From Bremerella sp. JC817 (GTDB taxonomy: Bacteria > Planctomycetota > Planctomycetia > Pirellulales > Pirellulaceae): a stretch of 64,000 bases of DNA. The notes beneath the pieces were generated by a model. It did not search any database, had not been told where the DNA came from, and was given only the letters and a program-made list of their open reading frames with translations. The stretch is taken from assembly GCF_040718835.1 (NCBI RefSeq), contig NZ_JBFEFG010000264.1, positions 201,297 through 265,296 on the forward strand, given 5' to 3'. The translations under genes and the position numbers were made by a program. Positions within the stretch are counted from its first letter, which is position 1. Every line of letters begins with the position of its first letter. This document shows, one piece after another, positions 39,321 through 48,467 of this stretch.

Positions 39321-41021
39321 ATGCCTCTCATGGACCGACCTCTTAATTGGAATAGCCGCAATCTGACCCAAGGCTGGCAACGTGGCGTTACTGCTTTCTA
39401 TTACGGACTGAACTTTCAGGAAGATGACTTCCATAAGCCGCAAGTCGGGATTGGGGTCCCGCTGCTGGAAGGGAATCTGTGTAACGTTCATGCCTATCGC
39501 CTGGCCACGCTGCTGAAGCAAGGCTGCGAGAAAGAAGGGCTCATCGGGTTTCCGTTCGGCACGCCGGCGGTCAGCGACAACATCACTCAAGGGCAAGAGG
39601 GGGGCAACGCCAGTCTTCCGTCGCGCAACATGATTGCCAACGCGGCCGAATGCGTGACGAGTGCGCATGGTTACGATTTCCTGATCGGCATGCACAACTG
39701 CGACAAGAACGGTCCTGGCTTCGCGATGGCCTTGGCTCGTTTGAATTACCCAGGCCTGATCGTCAACGGCGGCAGTATCAAGCCAGGTTGTCATCGCGGA
39801 CAAGATACGTCGATTCTGGATGTCTACGATTCCCAGGCCGCGGCCAGTGTCGGCGCGATGACGCATGACGAAGCGGATCAGATTCTGCGCACCGCATGCC
39901 CGGGGCCTGGCGGATGTGGCATCGCGGCCTCGTTCAATACCTGGGGGATCGCGCTGGAAGCGATGGGCCTGTCGGCTCCTTATTCCAGTAGCAACCCTGC
40001 GGACGACCCGTCGAAGATCGCCGAGTGTGAAGGGGTTGGTGTGCTGGTCAAACGACTCCTAGCGGAAGACATTCGTCCCCGCGACATCGTCACGCGTGCT
40101 TCGATGTTGAATGCGACCCGAGCGGTTGCGGCGATGGGTGGTTCGACCAATGGTGTGTTGCATCTACTGGCATTGGCTCGCGAAGCTCACGTTGATTTCC
40201 ATCTGCAAGACATTCAGCAGATCTGCCGTGAAACGCCGGTGCTGTGCAGCTTTGCCCCACGTGGCAAGCGAACGATGTTCGACCTGTTCAAGCTAGGGGG
40301 AACACCGATCTTCCTGAAGTATCTGCTGCAGCAAGGAATGCTCGATGGCGACTGTATCACGGTCACTGGCAAGACGATGGCCGAGAACCTGGCCGATGTG
40401 CCGGACGTGACTTGGGATCAAGATTTGATCGTCCCGGTCGAAAAGCCGTTCAAGCCGTATGCCGACATGCAGATCTGCTTTGGCAACCTGGCCCCTGGCG
40501 GAATCGTGTTCAAGGTGAGCAGTATGAAAGAGCCCACCTTCCGCGGCAACGCGATTTGTTTCGACGATCCTCGCAAGATTGTCGAAGCGGTCGAACGTGA
40601 TGAAATTCAGCCTGGTACGGTGATCGTGCTGCGTTACCTCGGCCCGATGGCCTCCGGCATGCCGGAAGTCTTGGTGGCGACTGCCGCGCTGGCCGTGCCG
40701 AAGCTGGATGGCAAGGTCGCGTTTCTTTCAGATACGCGTGTTTCGGGGGTTTCGCACGGAGCGATCGGTGTGCACTGCTCGCCGGAAGCTGCCGTGGGTG
40801 GGCCGATTGCTTTGGTTGAAGATGGCGACGAGATCTCGTTCGACCTGGTCGCAGGCGATCTCACGTTGCACGTTGACGATGCCCTTCTGGCAGAGCGTCG
40901 TCGAAAGTGGAACGCGCCTGAGATCCCGCGCACGCGCGGTTATCTTGCCGACTTCGCCGCGACCGTATCGCAGGCACATCATGGCTGCGTCAGCAAAGCC
41001 TTTCTTCCCGATGCGGATTAG
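39321..41021 (+). CDS. IlvD/Edd family dehydratase
   Basis: A 566-residue iron-sulfur dehydratase of the dihydroxy-acid/phosphogluconate dehydratase family. The three cluster cysteine positions are kept: GNLCNVHAYRLA, MHNCDKNGPGF and GPGGCGIAASFNTWG. The C-terminal block EAAVGGPIALVEDGDEI is a family hallmark. The second motif lacks the usual proline (CDKNGPG, not CDKxxPG), and SGVSHGAIGVHCSPEAA differs from the usual SGGTRG form. It may therefore act on a sugar acid rather than in branched-chain amino-acid synthesis. It is a single gene. A start at 39330 (MDRPLNWN) is also possible. Confidence 0.82.
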   Translation: MPLMDRPLNWNSRNLTQGWQRGVTAFYYGLNFQEDDFHKPQVGIGVPLLEGNLCNVHAYRLATLLKQGCEKEGLIGFPFGTPAVSDNITQGQEGGNASLPSRNMIANAAECVTSAHGYDFLIGMHNCDKNGPGFAMALARLNYPGLIVNGGSIKPGCHRGQDTSILDVYDSQAAASVGAMTHDEADQILRTACPGPGGCGIAASFNTWGIALEAMGLSAPYSSSNPADDPSKIAECEGVGVLVKRLLAEDIRPRDIVTRASMLNATRAVAAMGGSTNGVLHLLALAREAHVDFHLQDIQQICRETPVLCSFAPRGKRTMFDLFKLGGTPIFLKYLLQQGMLDGDCITVTGKTMAENLADVPDVTWDQDLIVPVEKPFKPYADMQICFGNLAPGGIVFKVSSMKEPTFRGNAICFDDPRKIVEAVERDEIQPGTVIVLRYLGPMASGMPEVLVATAALAVPKLDGKVAFLSDTRVSGVSHGAIGVHCSPEAAVGGPIALVEDGDEISFDLVAGDLTLHVDDALLAERRRKWNAPEIPRTRGYLADFAATVSQAHHGCVSKAFLPDAD

Positions 41022-41084
41022 TCCGTTTGGGGTGCCTAACTCGCGCTGATATCCTGACTTCCGTGTAGGTGGTCAGAAAAAATT

Positions 41085-41182
41085 TTAGCAGCAAATGAAA
41101 CCTCTTCCTTTAATTTGCGGCTAAGGCGGAAACGTTTTCCATTGCTAAATCCAATGGAGTGGGAACCCGTGACCGGTCCCAC
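41085..41182 (+). ncRNA. Three consecutive hairpins in the leader of the 1153-residue gene
   Basis: In the 225-base gap before the next gene, three stems follow one another. TTAGCaGCAAAT (41085-41096) pairs with ATTTGCgGCTAA (41113-41124). CCATTG (41139-41144) pairs with CAATGG (41152-41157). GTGGGAaCC (41159-41167) pairs with GGTCCCAC (41175-41182). None is followed by a T run in the plus direction. They suggest a structured mRNA leader ending 64 bases before the start codon. I do not recognise a known class. Confidence 0.35.
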
Positions 41183-41246
41183 TTTGTGCTGTACGATTCA
41201 CACCAACTAGCGACCATTCACGATCCCAGTACGTGGTGCCTAACTC

Positions 41247-44200
41247 ATGGACCTTCGAGAATCTCTTGGCGTTCGTCAGCCCGGTGAAGCCGTCGATCTG
41301 AAGTCGGAACGACAGGAACTCATCCGCTACATCAACCTGCAACTTATCGCCAACGAATTGGCTCCGGCACTCGATGCGAGTGACGTCGAGTTTATCGGTT
41401 TGGCGAAGGGCTTGCTGGCGAATTACCACGAAAAAACCCGGATGCTCTACGATCGGCCAGCCCCGATCGACCAACGTATTGAAGCGTTTCTGGAGCGATA
41501 CTTCCAAGACCTGAAGCCGGCCGAGCCACTGCGGTTGCCCCGCAAGTCGTTTACCCTGGAGCGTCACGGCGTTGCTCGCGAGTTGTCACTGCCGGTCAAT
41601 CGCAACGAGTTCAAAAGCGAACTGGTCGAGTCGTACCGAATTGCCAACGGTGTGCTGCATAACCCACGCCACGATCGACGGACGACCAAAGGCACTTTCC
41701 ACGTGACCGATGGTGGCTTGCCCGTAGCCGGCGACAAACGTCTTGTGCCGCGCGAAGTGTTCATGAAGATGTTCCAGATCGCGGTGAATCCACCTGAAAA
41801 GGACACACTGCTGCCGTTCACCTCGGACAACGAAACTCCGGCTCATAGCATTGTTTCGCTGCTGCTGCGCCCGGTTGTCTGCCCGGAAGTTCCGGGTGTG
41901 ACCCCCGAGAAGTCGATGGAAGTTCGCTTCTTCGTGCCGGGGCAGTTGGTCAGCAACATGGACTTTGTCGAATCGATTTTCGGCAACGCCGGCGATCCTT
42001 ACATCTCGAAGAACAACGCCGCCCTCGACGTCGAGCATTGGACGGGGCATACCGGTTGCGTGATTCTGGCGCCGCACTTGGGTTCGTATACCAAGAAGGA
42101 ACTGGGCCTGCCGCATTGGGATGTTGCCACCGCTCGCCAACGCCAGGACTCGATGTGCTGGAAGGAAGAGGGCGAACTGTACAACGACGGCATGGCGTTC
42201 AAATTGACCTGCCGCGATGCCAGTGGCGTGGTGGTGACGCTGATCGCCGACAACTACTACGGTTACTGTAAGAAAGAAGTCAAAACGCAGATCAGCTACG
42301 CCGCGAACTTGTACGGCAACACCGAAGAAGAACACGCAGGCGGCTGTATTGCCTACACCAGTTGGAATCTGGGTGACGAATTCAAAGTCAACAGCCAGAA
42401 GTACAACGGTCGTACGATCGATGACGTGAAGAACGACTACGGCGATTGGATCGACTTCCAGCCGGAAGGTTACGGTATCGATAAGCGTCATCCGGAAGTG
42501 TTCTACATTCCGGAGGATGCCCGGGCCACGATGCTCGAGCAGTGCATCAAATGGACTCGCGATGGCGAAGAGCACTCGTTGCCGCTGCTGCCGAATCAGT
42601 ACTACATTGCACCATCGGGTTACAAAATCCGCATGGAAAAGCACCCGGCCGCCCCAAGCTGGCGTCTGGTTGGTTCGGCCGCGGAAGGTGTCTTCTGCCA
42701 CAAGCCATGCACGGTGAGTGGCGGCGGCAAGAGCGAAATCAGTAAGTCGCTGACCGACTATACGCTGTACGGTCCGATCTTTGTTTCCGATATCGAGAAA
42801 GATCTCGACGCCGTCGACGAGATTTTCCAGAAAGATTACTCCGATCGCTGGAAAGCGGATTCGAACAAGCGACCTGACTATTCGAGCACACCATCGCGTC
42901 CGGTGCTTGCCCCGGAACGTACGCTCGGTAGTGTGATCAAACTGTTGACGCCGTCGATCGACTATACCGACGCCTACAACGAATGGCTGAACAGCATTCC
43001 GCATCACATCACTTCGATTGCCTTTATCATCAAGCGATTGATGCTGCCGGAATGGGGCGAGAACTGGCGTGACTACTTTGGTGTCGACATCGTCAACGGT
43101 GTGCCAGGGCACGAGCTGAAAGTGCTGGATCGAAAGCTGGTTGGTACGTACCTGCGGGTTGGTTTCAACAAAGACAATCGTTGGCGAACGTATAAGCTGC
43201 GACAAGACTTCATGCCGTCGGACAAGGTTCAGACCGAAGACGACATTAGTGCCTCGGTGATCGTTCCGAATGCGATGCTGGACTCGTTCGTAGATACAGA
43301 AGCGACCTCGTCCAAATTCACGATCAACTGCGAAGCCCGTTTGTTCCAGCGTCCCGACGATGCCATCCATCGCGGGTTCGATCGCAAGACCGAAAGCGAC
43401 CTGGCGAAGCCGGGCAACTTCATCTCGAACTTCGAGCCGTTGACCAAGGACTACGTCGATCAGATGGCGACCCACGCGGTCGACTTCGATTCGTTCACGC
43501 AGCCCATGGAAGACTTTCTCGGAGCGTTCCTTGCTTCGGAGGACGAGTACGTTGTCAGTTCGGCCAATCCGCGGCTGGTGAACGGGGTGCCTACCAAGAA
43601 CCCACGTTACCTGCAGATTCGTCCCGACCTGGAAAACCCATTGCCGAAGTACGTCGGTGAAATGGGTGCTCGTTTGTATCGCAAGCTGAAGCCGGAACAG
43701 GCCCTCTATCAGCCGGTGGGTGCCGTGCTTTGTGGTCGTCGAAACAATCCGCCAGACAAGGAAGCGGGGATTCGCGGTCTGGCCGTTTTTGGCCCGATCC
43801 ATTATCAGGAGCTGCCGGAACTGTTCATGGACTTCGTCGCGTCGCTGACCGGCAAGAGCCCATCGACCACCGGTGCAGGTAGCGAAGGTGCGTTGACCAA
43901 GGGGCCATTCAATTGCTTGCGTCCCACGGCCGACTTGAACCAGGCGTTGGTCGGTTACATTTTGACCGGACTGGGTGGCTTCTCGACTGCCGCTGGTCAC
44001 ATTGGACCGAATGTGCGAGTCGATCACGACGTCAGCCTGTTGATTCCAGAGGTCTGGTGTCGCCTGACCCCAGAAGAACGCGATCCGGAGTTCCTGATTC
44101 GCAATCGCATGCTGGAGAAGGTGCAAGACTTCGAGTACGAAGGAGAGCAGATCCCTGGCAGCCGCCTGGGTTACCGCATTACCCGGGCCTTCGTGCGGAT

Positions 44201-44708
44201 GTTCTTCGGACGCGTGTTCGACTATCCACTGTCGGTCTTCGACGAGTCGATCCTGAAGCCAGAAACGCAAAGCATGGAAGCCTACGTCGATGGCATCAAG
44301 CACATCGCCGAAGTGCAGCAGCGAGTAGCCCAGCGTTACCTCGACGACGGTTCGATCGAAGAAGCATGTCCGCCGCTGAAGGCTTTGCTAACCATCATGG
44401 CGGAAGGAAGCTACAATGGGAAAACGGCTCAGGATCCAGAATTCCGTGCGATGTTTACCCGCGAATCGCTGCTGAAGAGCGATTGGTACATGGAACGCCT
44501 GACGACTAAGCAGCAGCGTGATATCGAACTGTGGAAACGTCACATGGATTCACTGAAGAACTTCCTGGTCGACTCGGTTTACATCGAACAGGAGACTCGC
44601 GAAGAGCTGAAGCGTCGTCAGCAATACGTCGAGCAAGAGCTCAAGCGTCTCCAGGCGGCCGATTACATCCAGTCGCAAATCGGAACGCTCGGCGTCCAGC
44701 CGATGTAA
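41247..44708 (+). CDS. Large 1153-residue protein, candidate PPi-type PEP carboxykinase
   Basis: A soluble-looking 1153-residue protein without signal peptide or membrane span. A glycine-rich loop TVSGGGKSEISKSL at about residue 487-502 resembles the phosphate-binding loop of PEP carboxykinases. Other striking blocks are HTGCVILAPHLGSYTKKELG, GSEGALTKGPFNCLRPTADLN and GGFSTAAGHIGPNVRVDHDVS, which look like ligand-binding loops. Length and a GGGKS loop fit the pyrophosphate-dependent PEP carboxykinases described from Propionibacterium and Entamoeba (about 1100-1200 residues). The assignment is from memory and inference, not an alignment. A hairpin-rich leader precedes it and a terminator follows. 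Confidence 0.6.
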   Translation: MDLRESLGVRQPGEAVDLKSERQELIRYINLQLIANELAPALDASDVEFIGLAKGLLANYHEKTRMLYDRPAPIDQRIEAFLERYFQDLKPAEPLRLPRKSFTLERHGVARELSLPVNRNEFKSELVESYRIANGVLHNPRHDRRTTKGTFHVTDGGLPVAGDKRLVPREVFMKMFQIAVNPPEKDTLLPFTSDNETPAHSIVSLLLRPVVCPEVPGVTPEKSMEVRFFVPGQLVSNMDFVESIFGNAGDPYISKNNAALDVEHWTGHTGCVILAPHLGSYTKKELGLPHWDVATARQRQDSMCWKEEGELYNDGMAFKLTCRDASGVVVTLIADNYYGYCKKEVKTQISYAANLYGNTEEEHAGGCIAYTSWNLGDEFKVNSQKYNGRTIDDVKNDYGDWIDFQPEGYGIDKRHPEVFYIPEDARATMLEQCIKWTRDGEEHSLPLLPNQYYIAPSGYKIRMEKHPAAPSWRLVGSAAEGVFCHKPCTVSGGGKSEISKSLTDYTLYGPIFVSDIEKDLDAVDEIFQKDYSDRWKADSNKRPDYSSTPSRPVLAPERTLGSVIKLLTPSIDYTDAYNEWLNSIPHHITSIAFIIKRLMLPEWGENWRDYFGVDIVNGVPGHELKVLDRKLVGTYLRVGFNKDNRWRTYKLRQDFMPSDKVQTEDDISASVIVPNAMLDSFVDTEATSSKFTINCEARLFQRPDDAIHRGFDRKTESDLAKPGNFISNFEPLTKDYVDQMATHAVDFDSFTQPMEDFLGAFLASEDEYVVSSANPRLVNGVPTKNPRYLQIRPDLENPLPKYVGEMGARLYRKLKPEQALYQPVGAVLCGRRNNPPDKEAGIRGLAVFGPIHYQELPELFMDFVASLTGKSPSTTGAGSEGALTKGPFNCLRPTADLNQALVGYILTGLGGFSTAAGHIGPNVRVDHDVSLLIPEVWCRLTPEERDPEFLIRNRMLEKVQDFEYEGEQIPGSRLGYRITRAFVRMFFGRVFDYPLSVFDESILKPETQSMEAYVDGIKHIAEVQQRVAQRYLDDGSIEEACPPLKALLTIMAEGSYNGKTAQDPEFRAMFTRESLLKSDWYMERLTTKQQRDIELWKRHMDSLKNFLVDSVYIEQETREELKRRQQYVEQELKRLQAADYIQSQIGTLGVQPM

Positions 44709-44740
44709 GTCATCGACAGCGTGCTCCAAGAAATCAAAAA

Positions 44741-44769
44741 GGCATGTCCCGCGAGACATGCCTTTTTTT
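44741..44769. terminator. Bidirectional rho-independent terminator
   Basis: GGCATGTC (44741-44748) pairs with GACATGCC (44755-44762) around a six-base loop. Seven T follow and five A precede it. It lies between the convergent 1153-residue gene and mog and can serve both. Confidence 0.92.
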
Positions 44770-44795
44770 GTGTTCGTTCGTTTTGCGAGGAAGCG

Positions 44796-45350
44796 TTACT
44801 TCTTCTTCGGCCGAAACGCCTCGATGCGATCTGGGTTGGTCGTCAGGTAAGGACCGTCCAACAAATCGATGCAGTACGGAATCGCCGGGAAGACGGCGTC
44901 GAGGCATTCGCCGATTGCTTTCGGCTGGCCGGGCAGGTTGATGATCAGCGAGCCGGTGCGGATGCCGGCGGTCTGGCGCGAGAGTATTGCGGTGGGGACT
45001 TTCTCGAGGCTGACTTTACGCATCAGTTCGCCGAAGCCGGGCATCATCTTTTCGCAGACCTGCTCGGTAATATCCGGCGTGATGTCGCGAATGGCCGGGC
45101 CGGTGCCGCCGGTCGTGATGATCAGGCAGCAGCGCATGTCGTCGGCCAGGCTGATCAGCGTCCGGGCAAGCGTGTCGCGATCGTCGGGGATGACCTTGGC
45201 GACCGGTTCCCAGGGCGAGGTCAGCACTTCGCTCAAGTATTCATGAATCGCCGGCCCTCCGCGGTCTTCGTACTCCCCACGTGAGGCTCGGTCCGAAACG
45301 GTTACAATCCCGATCTTGGCGGGAGCATTCTTGTCGAAAGAGTTCGGCAC
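44796..45350 (-). CDS. mog: Molybdopterin adenylyltransferase Mog
   Basis: A roughly 184-residue enzyme that adenylates molybdopterin before molybdenum insertion. It has IGIVTVSDRASRGEYEDRGGPA, the MPT-binding LIITTGGTGPAIRDITPD, and MPGFGELMRKVS...TAILSRQTAGI, then LIINLPGQPKAIGECLDAV, all matching Mog/MoaB. The GTG at 45350 has AGGAAGA just upstream. The frame is open further but would run into the adjacent PTPS gene. It is the last gene of a three-gene minus-strand run. Confidence 0.93.
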   Translation of the reverse strand: MPNSFDKNAPAKIGIVTVSDRASRGEYEDRGGPAIHEYLSEVLTSPWEPVAKVIPDDRDTLARTLISLADDMRCCLIITTGGTGPAIRDITPDITEQVCEKMMPGFGELMRKVSLEKVPTAILSRQTAGIRTGSLIINLPGQPKAIGECLDAVFPAIPYCIDLLDGPYLTTNPDRIEAFRPKKK

Positions 45351-45372
45351 GTTGCTATCTTCCTGCTGCGGC

Positions 45373-45852
45373 CTACGAGACCATCGGTTCCGAGAGTTCC
45401 GCCACGGTTTGAATGGCATCGCTGGCGTCGATGCTCGCCTCGGCGAAGCTGTCTTCCGTTTCCCAGATGGCAACCTTGCTGCAGGTCACGCCAGTTCCCT
45501 TCAGCAGTTTCGGGCAGACCTTCTCCAGGAGGTAAGTCGCCATGCTTTCGGCGGTTGGGTTGGCCGGCATGATGTACATCTTGCACGGGACGACTTGCTT
45601 GAGGGCGTTGATGCCGTTGTCGTCTTCTTCATTCAAGATGAAGGCGTGGTCCCAGTGCTCGTCGATCCACCCTTTGAATAGCCGTTTCAGCTCGGCAAAA
45701 TCGATCACGCGCCCCACGCTGTCGACTTCGTCCCCTTGGACATGGAAGTCGGCAATGTAGTTATGGCCATGGAAGAATTCACACTTCCCGCCATGCTTGT
45801 AAAGTCGATGTCCGGCGCAGAACTTGATACGCCGCATAATAGTTAGGCTCAT
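45373..45852 (-). CDS. 6-pyruvoyl-tetrahydropterin synthase / QueD family
   Basis: A roughly 159-residue pterin enzyme acting on dihydroneopterin triphosphate, either as 6-carboxytetrahydropterin synthase (queuosine path) or PTP synthase. Zn-binding histidines are visible in FCAGHRLYKHGGKCEFFHGHNY. The ExxxxxH-type region WIDEHWDHAFILNEED and NPTAESMATYLLEKV are typical. The catalytic Cys is in GGKCEFFHGHNY. The ATG at 45852 with GGGAGAAG upstream is preferred to the ATG at 45912. It lies 22 bases before mog. Confidence 0.88.
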   Translation of the reverse strand: MSLTIMRRIKFCAGHRLYKHGGKCEFFHGHNYIADFHVQGDEVDSVGRVIDFAELKRLFKGWIDEHWDHAFILNEEDDNGINALKQVVPCKMYIMPANPTAESMATYLLEKVCPKLLKGTGVTCSKVAIWETEDSFAEASIDASDAIQTVAELSEPMVS

Positions 45853-45915
45853 TTCACTTCTCCCTGGACTTGGTTCCAGGATCAGGCGGCCCTGGCTGGG
45901 CCCAAAATGCATTTT

Positions 45916-47184
45916 CTAATGGTTATTCTCGGAGATTGTGCCGGATGAGGCAAGGAGTTGCAAATCGGGCGAAGTGGCCGATTTCTCCTCGTGCGGACGC
46001 TGGAATCGGGCCAAATCGACTTCGGCACGCCACGTTAGTTTTCGCAGGATAAACCAAAGCAGAACAGACACAGCCAGGACGACGCAGTTTGGGATCAGTT
46101 GGCCCAGGCCGATTGTCTCGACCCAGAACTTCCAGCTCATCACGAATACGACGCTGGCCACCAACAGGGCGATCTCGAGGCTTCCGGCGAAGTCGACTCG
46201 TTGGCGAGCCTTCTGCAGTGGTGTCAACAGAATCGCAATCGCCAGCGACATGGCTGCCACCGCCAAGACGGCCTGCCAGCCGAAATAAAGGCCAACCGCG
46301 ACCAGCATGATCGGGATACCCAGGCGGTGCGAAGCGTCGGTGCGCTCGGGTTTGGGAAGAGCCAGTCGCAGCACGGCACCGCCAATCGTTCCGGCGACGA
46401 TTCCGCACATGGCTGTCAGGAACACTGACAGACGCGCGGCATCGTGAAATGACTCGAACGTCCAATCGCTCCAGGCCGCCGGGTAAAGTTCCGGCCAGAT
46501 CAGTGGTGCGAAGAAGCCAACGCCGTAAGCAACCACGTTCAAGGTGAGCGGCATCCGGCTGCGATCCCACGCGATCAAAGCCCAGCACATCATCAGGCTG
46601 AAGAAGTAGCAATGGAACGCGTAGATCGAAAGCATCTCGAACTTCAGTTCCAACATGGCCCGGGCATAGCTGAGCGAGATCGCGGCATGCCCCGGGAGAT
46701 TGCTTCCTCCTTGCAGCACTTCAGTATGCAGCAGGACCAGGAAGATCAGACCCATCGCGGCTTCCACCAGGGGATAGCGAGGGGAAATTGGTAAGCGACA
46801 AGTTCGGCAGCGGCCACCCAGCATCAACCATCCGAGGACCGGGACGTTGTCGTTCCAGGCCAGCTTCGTGCTGCAGAAGGGGCAACGCGAAGGCCGGGTC
46901 ACGACCGTTTCGCCACGTGGCATCCGCCAGATGACCACGTTCAAAAAGCTGCCGACGGTGGCTCCGAAGAAAAAGAACCATGTGTACAGGAAGCCAGCGA
47001 TCAGAACCGTCTGGATCCACTGGATCTGGTCCAAGCGGTTCTGGCGGCTCACGAAGTCTTCGTCCGAGCCGGAAAGCCAAAGCATCTCGAACGCTGGCCA
47101 AGCGAGCAAAGCCCCCATGCCTAGGCAAACCACGACCGCAATCGCATAGCGAAGCCAAATTAGTCGGGAAGCAGGTCGAGGCAT
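45916..47184 (-). CDS. Prepilin peptidase (A24 family, PilD-like)
   Basis: A 422-residue polytopic membrane aspartyl protease that cleaves type IV prepilin leaders and often N-methylates the new N-terminus. The N-terminal DUF2557-type methylase region reads [19 protein letters not shown], followed by two zinc-binding CxxC pairs (CPFC and CRTC) in a [16 protein letters not shown] context and [13 protein letters not shown]. Several membrane spans follow. The usual catalytic Asp motifs are not obvious in this diverged C-terminal part. It would process the DUF1559 proteins encoded at 37185 and 59427. Confidence 0.85.
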   Translation of the reverse strand: MPRPASRLIWLRYAIAVVVCLGMGALLAWPAFEMLWLSGSDEDFVSRQNRLDQIQWIQTVLIAGFLYTWFFFFGATVGSFLNVVIWRMPRGETVVTRPSRCPFCSTKLAWNDNVPVLGWLMLGGRCRTCRLPISPRYPLVEAAMGLIFLVLLHTEVLQGGSNLPGHAAISLSYARAMLELKFEMLSIYAFHCYFFSLMMCWALIAWDRSRMPLTLNVVAYGVGFFAPLIWPELYPAAWSDWTFESFHDAARLSVFLTAMCGIVAGTIGGAVLRLALPKPERTDASHRLGIPIMLVAVGLYFGWQAVLAVAAMSLAIAILLTPLQKARQRVDFAGSLEIALLVASVVFVMSWKFWVETIGLGQLIPNCVVLAVSVLLWFILRKLTWRAEVDLARFQRPHEEKSATSPDLQLLASSGTISENNH

Positions 47185-47422
47185 GTTGCTTTACGTCATG
47201 GATTGCAGGGTTTCAGGAAGGGGTATTTTAGGTGCTTTCCCGCCAAAAACCCAGGGTGGCAGTGGGTATCCGCGACATGAGAAAGCGAGGATCCATCGTC
47301 GACGAATTCTATGGAATCCAGATGACTTCCAGCATGTTGCTCGTTAAACTGCCAATTCTTTGGACGGACACCCTTGTGGGTGGGCTCCTCCTCTCCCGGC
47401 ATGCCAGCTTAGGAATCCGTTT

Positions 47423-48259
47423 GTGGATATCGATAATCCCTTCAAATCTCCGGTCGATTTTGGTTCGAGCGAACCAGCCGTCTCGGGCAATACGATCCAG
47501 ATTCGCCCCTTTCCGATTCGTATGTCTCGCTTCCATTGCAGCGTGCTGACCCCCAAAGAGGTCTCGCTGATGCTGCATCAAGAGTTGGTCAATTATTGCC
47601 GCGAGCAAGGTTTGCAGGTGGTCGAGGGGCCTGCCGCTCGACAGATCGAGGCCGAGATCGCCGAGGTTGAAGAGGGCAATCAGGCTTTGCGATACTTGTT
47701 GCCGTTTCTGGCTGGCCAGGCAAAAGTGACCGTCAAAGGCGAGATCCGCCAGGGCAAGCGACCTGCCCAGCCTTTCGAGATCTCGCGAAACTTCCACATG
47801 GGAGCGTTCGGCGGCAGCAGCAAGACCATGATCAAGCAAGGCCTGCAGCGAATCGCCATGCAGATAGGCGTTCACGTGGGTGCGGAAACCCAGCCGGCGA
47901 ATTCGGCGAGCTCGATGTTTGCCAAGTTCTATGTCCCTGGGGTGATTGTCGCCGCGCTGCTTCTGGCAATTATTTTGGCCACGATCTGCTATCAGACTTC
48001 GTTGACCTGGCCAGAGCGTCACGACGGGATGCCCAAGAACGAGCGTTGGATTTTCTGGCTGATGTCGTCCTGGATGTGGTACATCGCCTGTGCTGCCGGG
48101 GGCTATGCCTTTGCTCCGCAGAGCGTGCTAACCAGCCGAGCGTTTGTCAAAATCCGAGAAATTGTAGGTGTGAAGTCGATCCTGGCGATGCGGATCGTGT
48201 TCGGCATCTTCACGGTCCTGCCGGTGGTCGGAATTTACTTCTTTGCCAAACTGGTTTAA
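47423..48259 (+). CDS. Membrane protein with NPFKSP N-terminal motif
   Basis: A roughly 278-residue protein. I choose the GTG at 47423 because AGGA lies 8 bases upstream and because it puts the short motif NPFKSP at the very N-terminus, like the NPYQSP start seen in many planctomycete membrane proteins. A globular region follows (MSRFHCSVLTPKEVSLML...EGPAARQIEAEIAEVEEG), then at least three membrane spans in the C-terminal half (FYVPGVIVAALLLAIILATI; FWLMSSWMWYIACAAGGYAF; IVFGIFTVLPVVGIYFF). No known domain. Function unknown. Confidence 0.72.
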   Translation: MDIDNPFKSPVDFGSSEPAVSGNTIQIRPFPIRMSRFHCSVLTPKEVSLMLHQELVNYCREQGLQVVEGPAARQIEAEIAEVEEGNQALRYLLPFLAGQAKVTVKGEIRQGKRPAQPFEISRNFHMGAFGGSSKTMIKQGLQRIAMQIGVHVGAETQPANSASSMFAKFYVPGVIVAALLLAIILATICYQTSLTWPERHDGMPKNERWIFWLMSSWMWYIACAAGGYAFAPQSVLTSRAFVKIREIVGVKSILAMRIVFGIFTVLPVVGIYFFAKLV

Positions 48260-48467
48260 CCGGTGGCGATTGTCTTCCAGGTCGGCTTCTGGCCAATGGC
48301 TGACAGGTCGCCTGACGGCTGTCCGCAAAACGTAATTTTCTGAGAACGGACCTTGCTGCGAAACGCCGACCGAACCTACAATTCCCAAACGCTTGCTCGA
48401 GGCATACCAGACCTGAATACTTACCCCAAGGTCTGCCCCGTCGCGGCTCCTGGTTAGCTGTCCTGGG

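Noticed and set aside
41586..44303. A 905-codon open frame on the minus strand opposite the 1153-residue gene
   Set aside because: It mirrors the codon pattern of the plus-strand gene, has no ribosome site and its translation has no domain-like features. The same applies to long antisense frames at 27211-28914 (opposite nqrF/apbE) and 31105-32544 (opposite the sulfatase).
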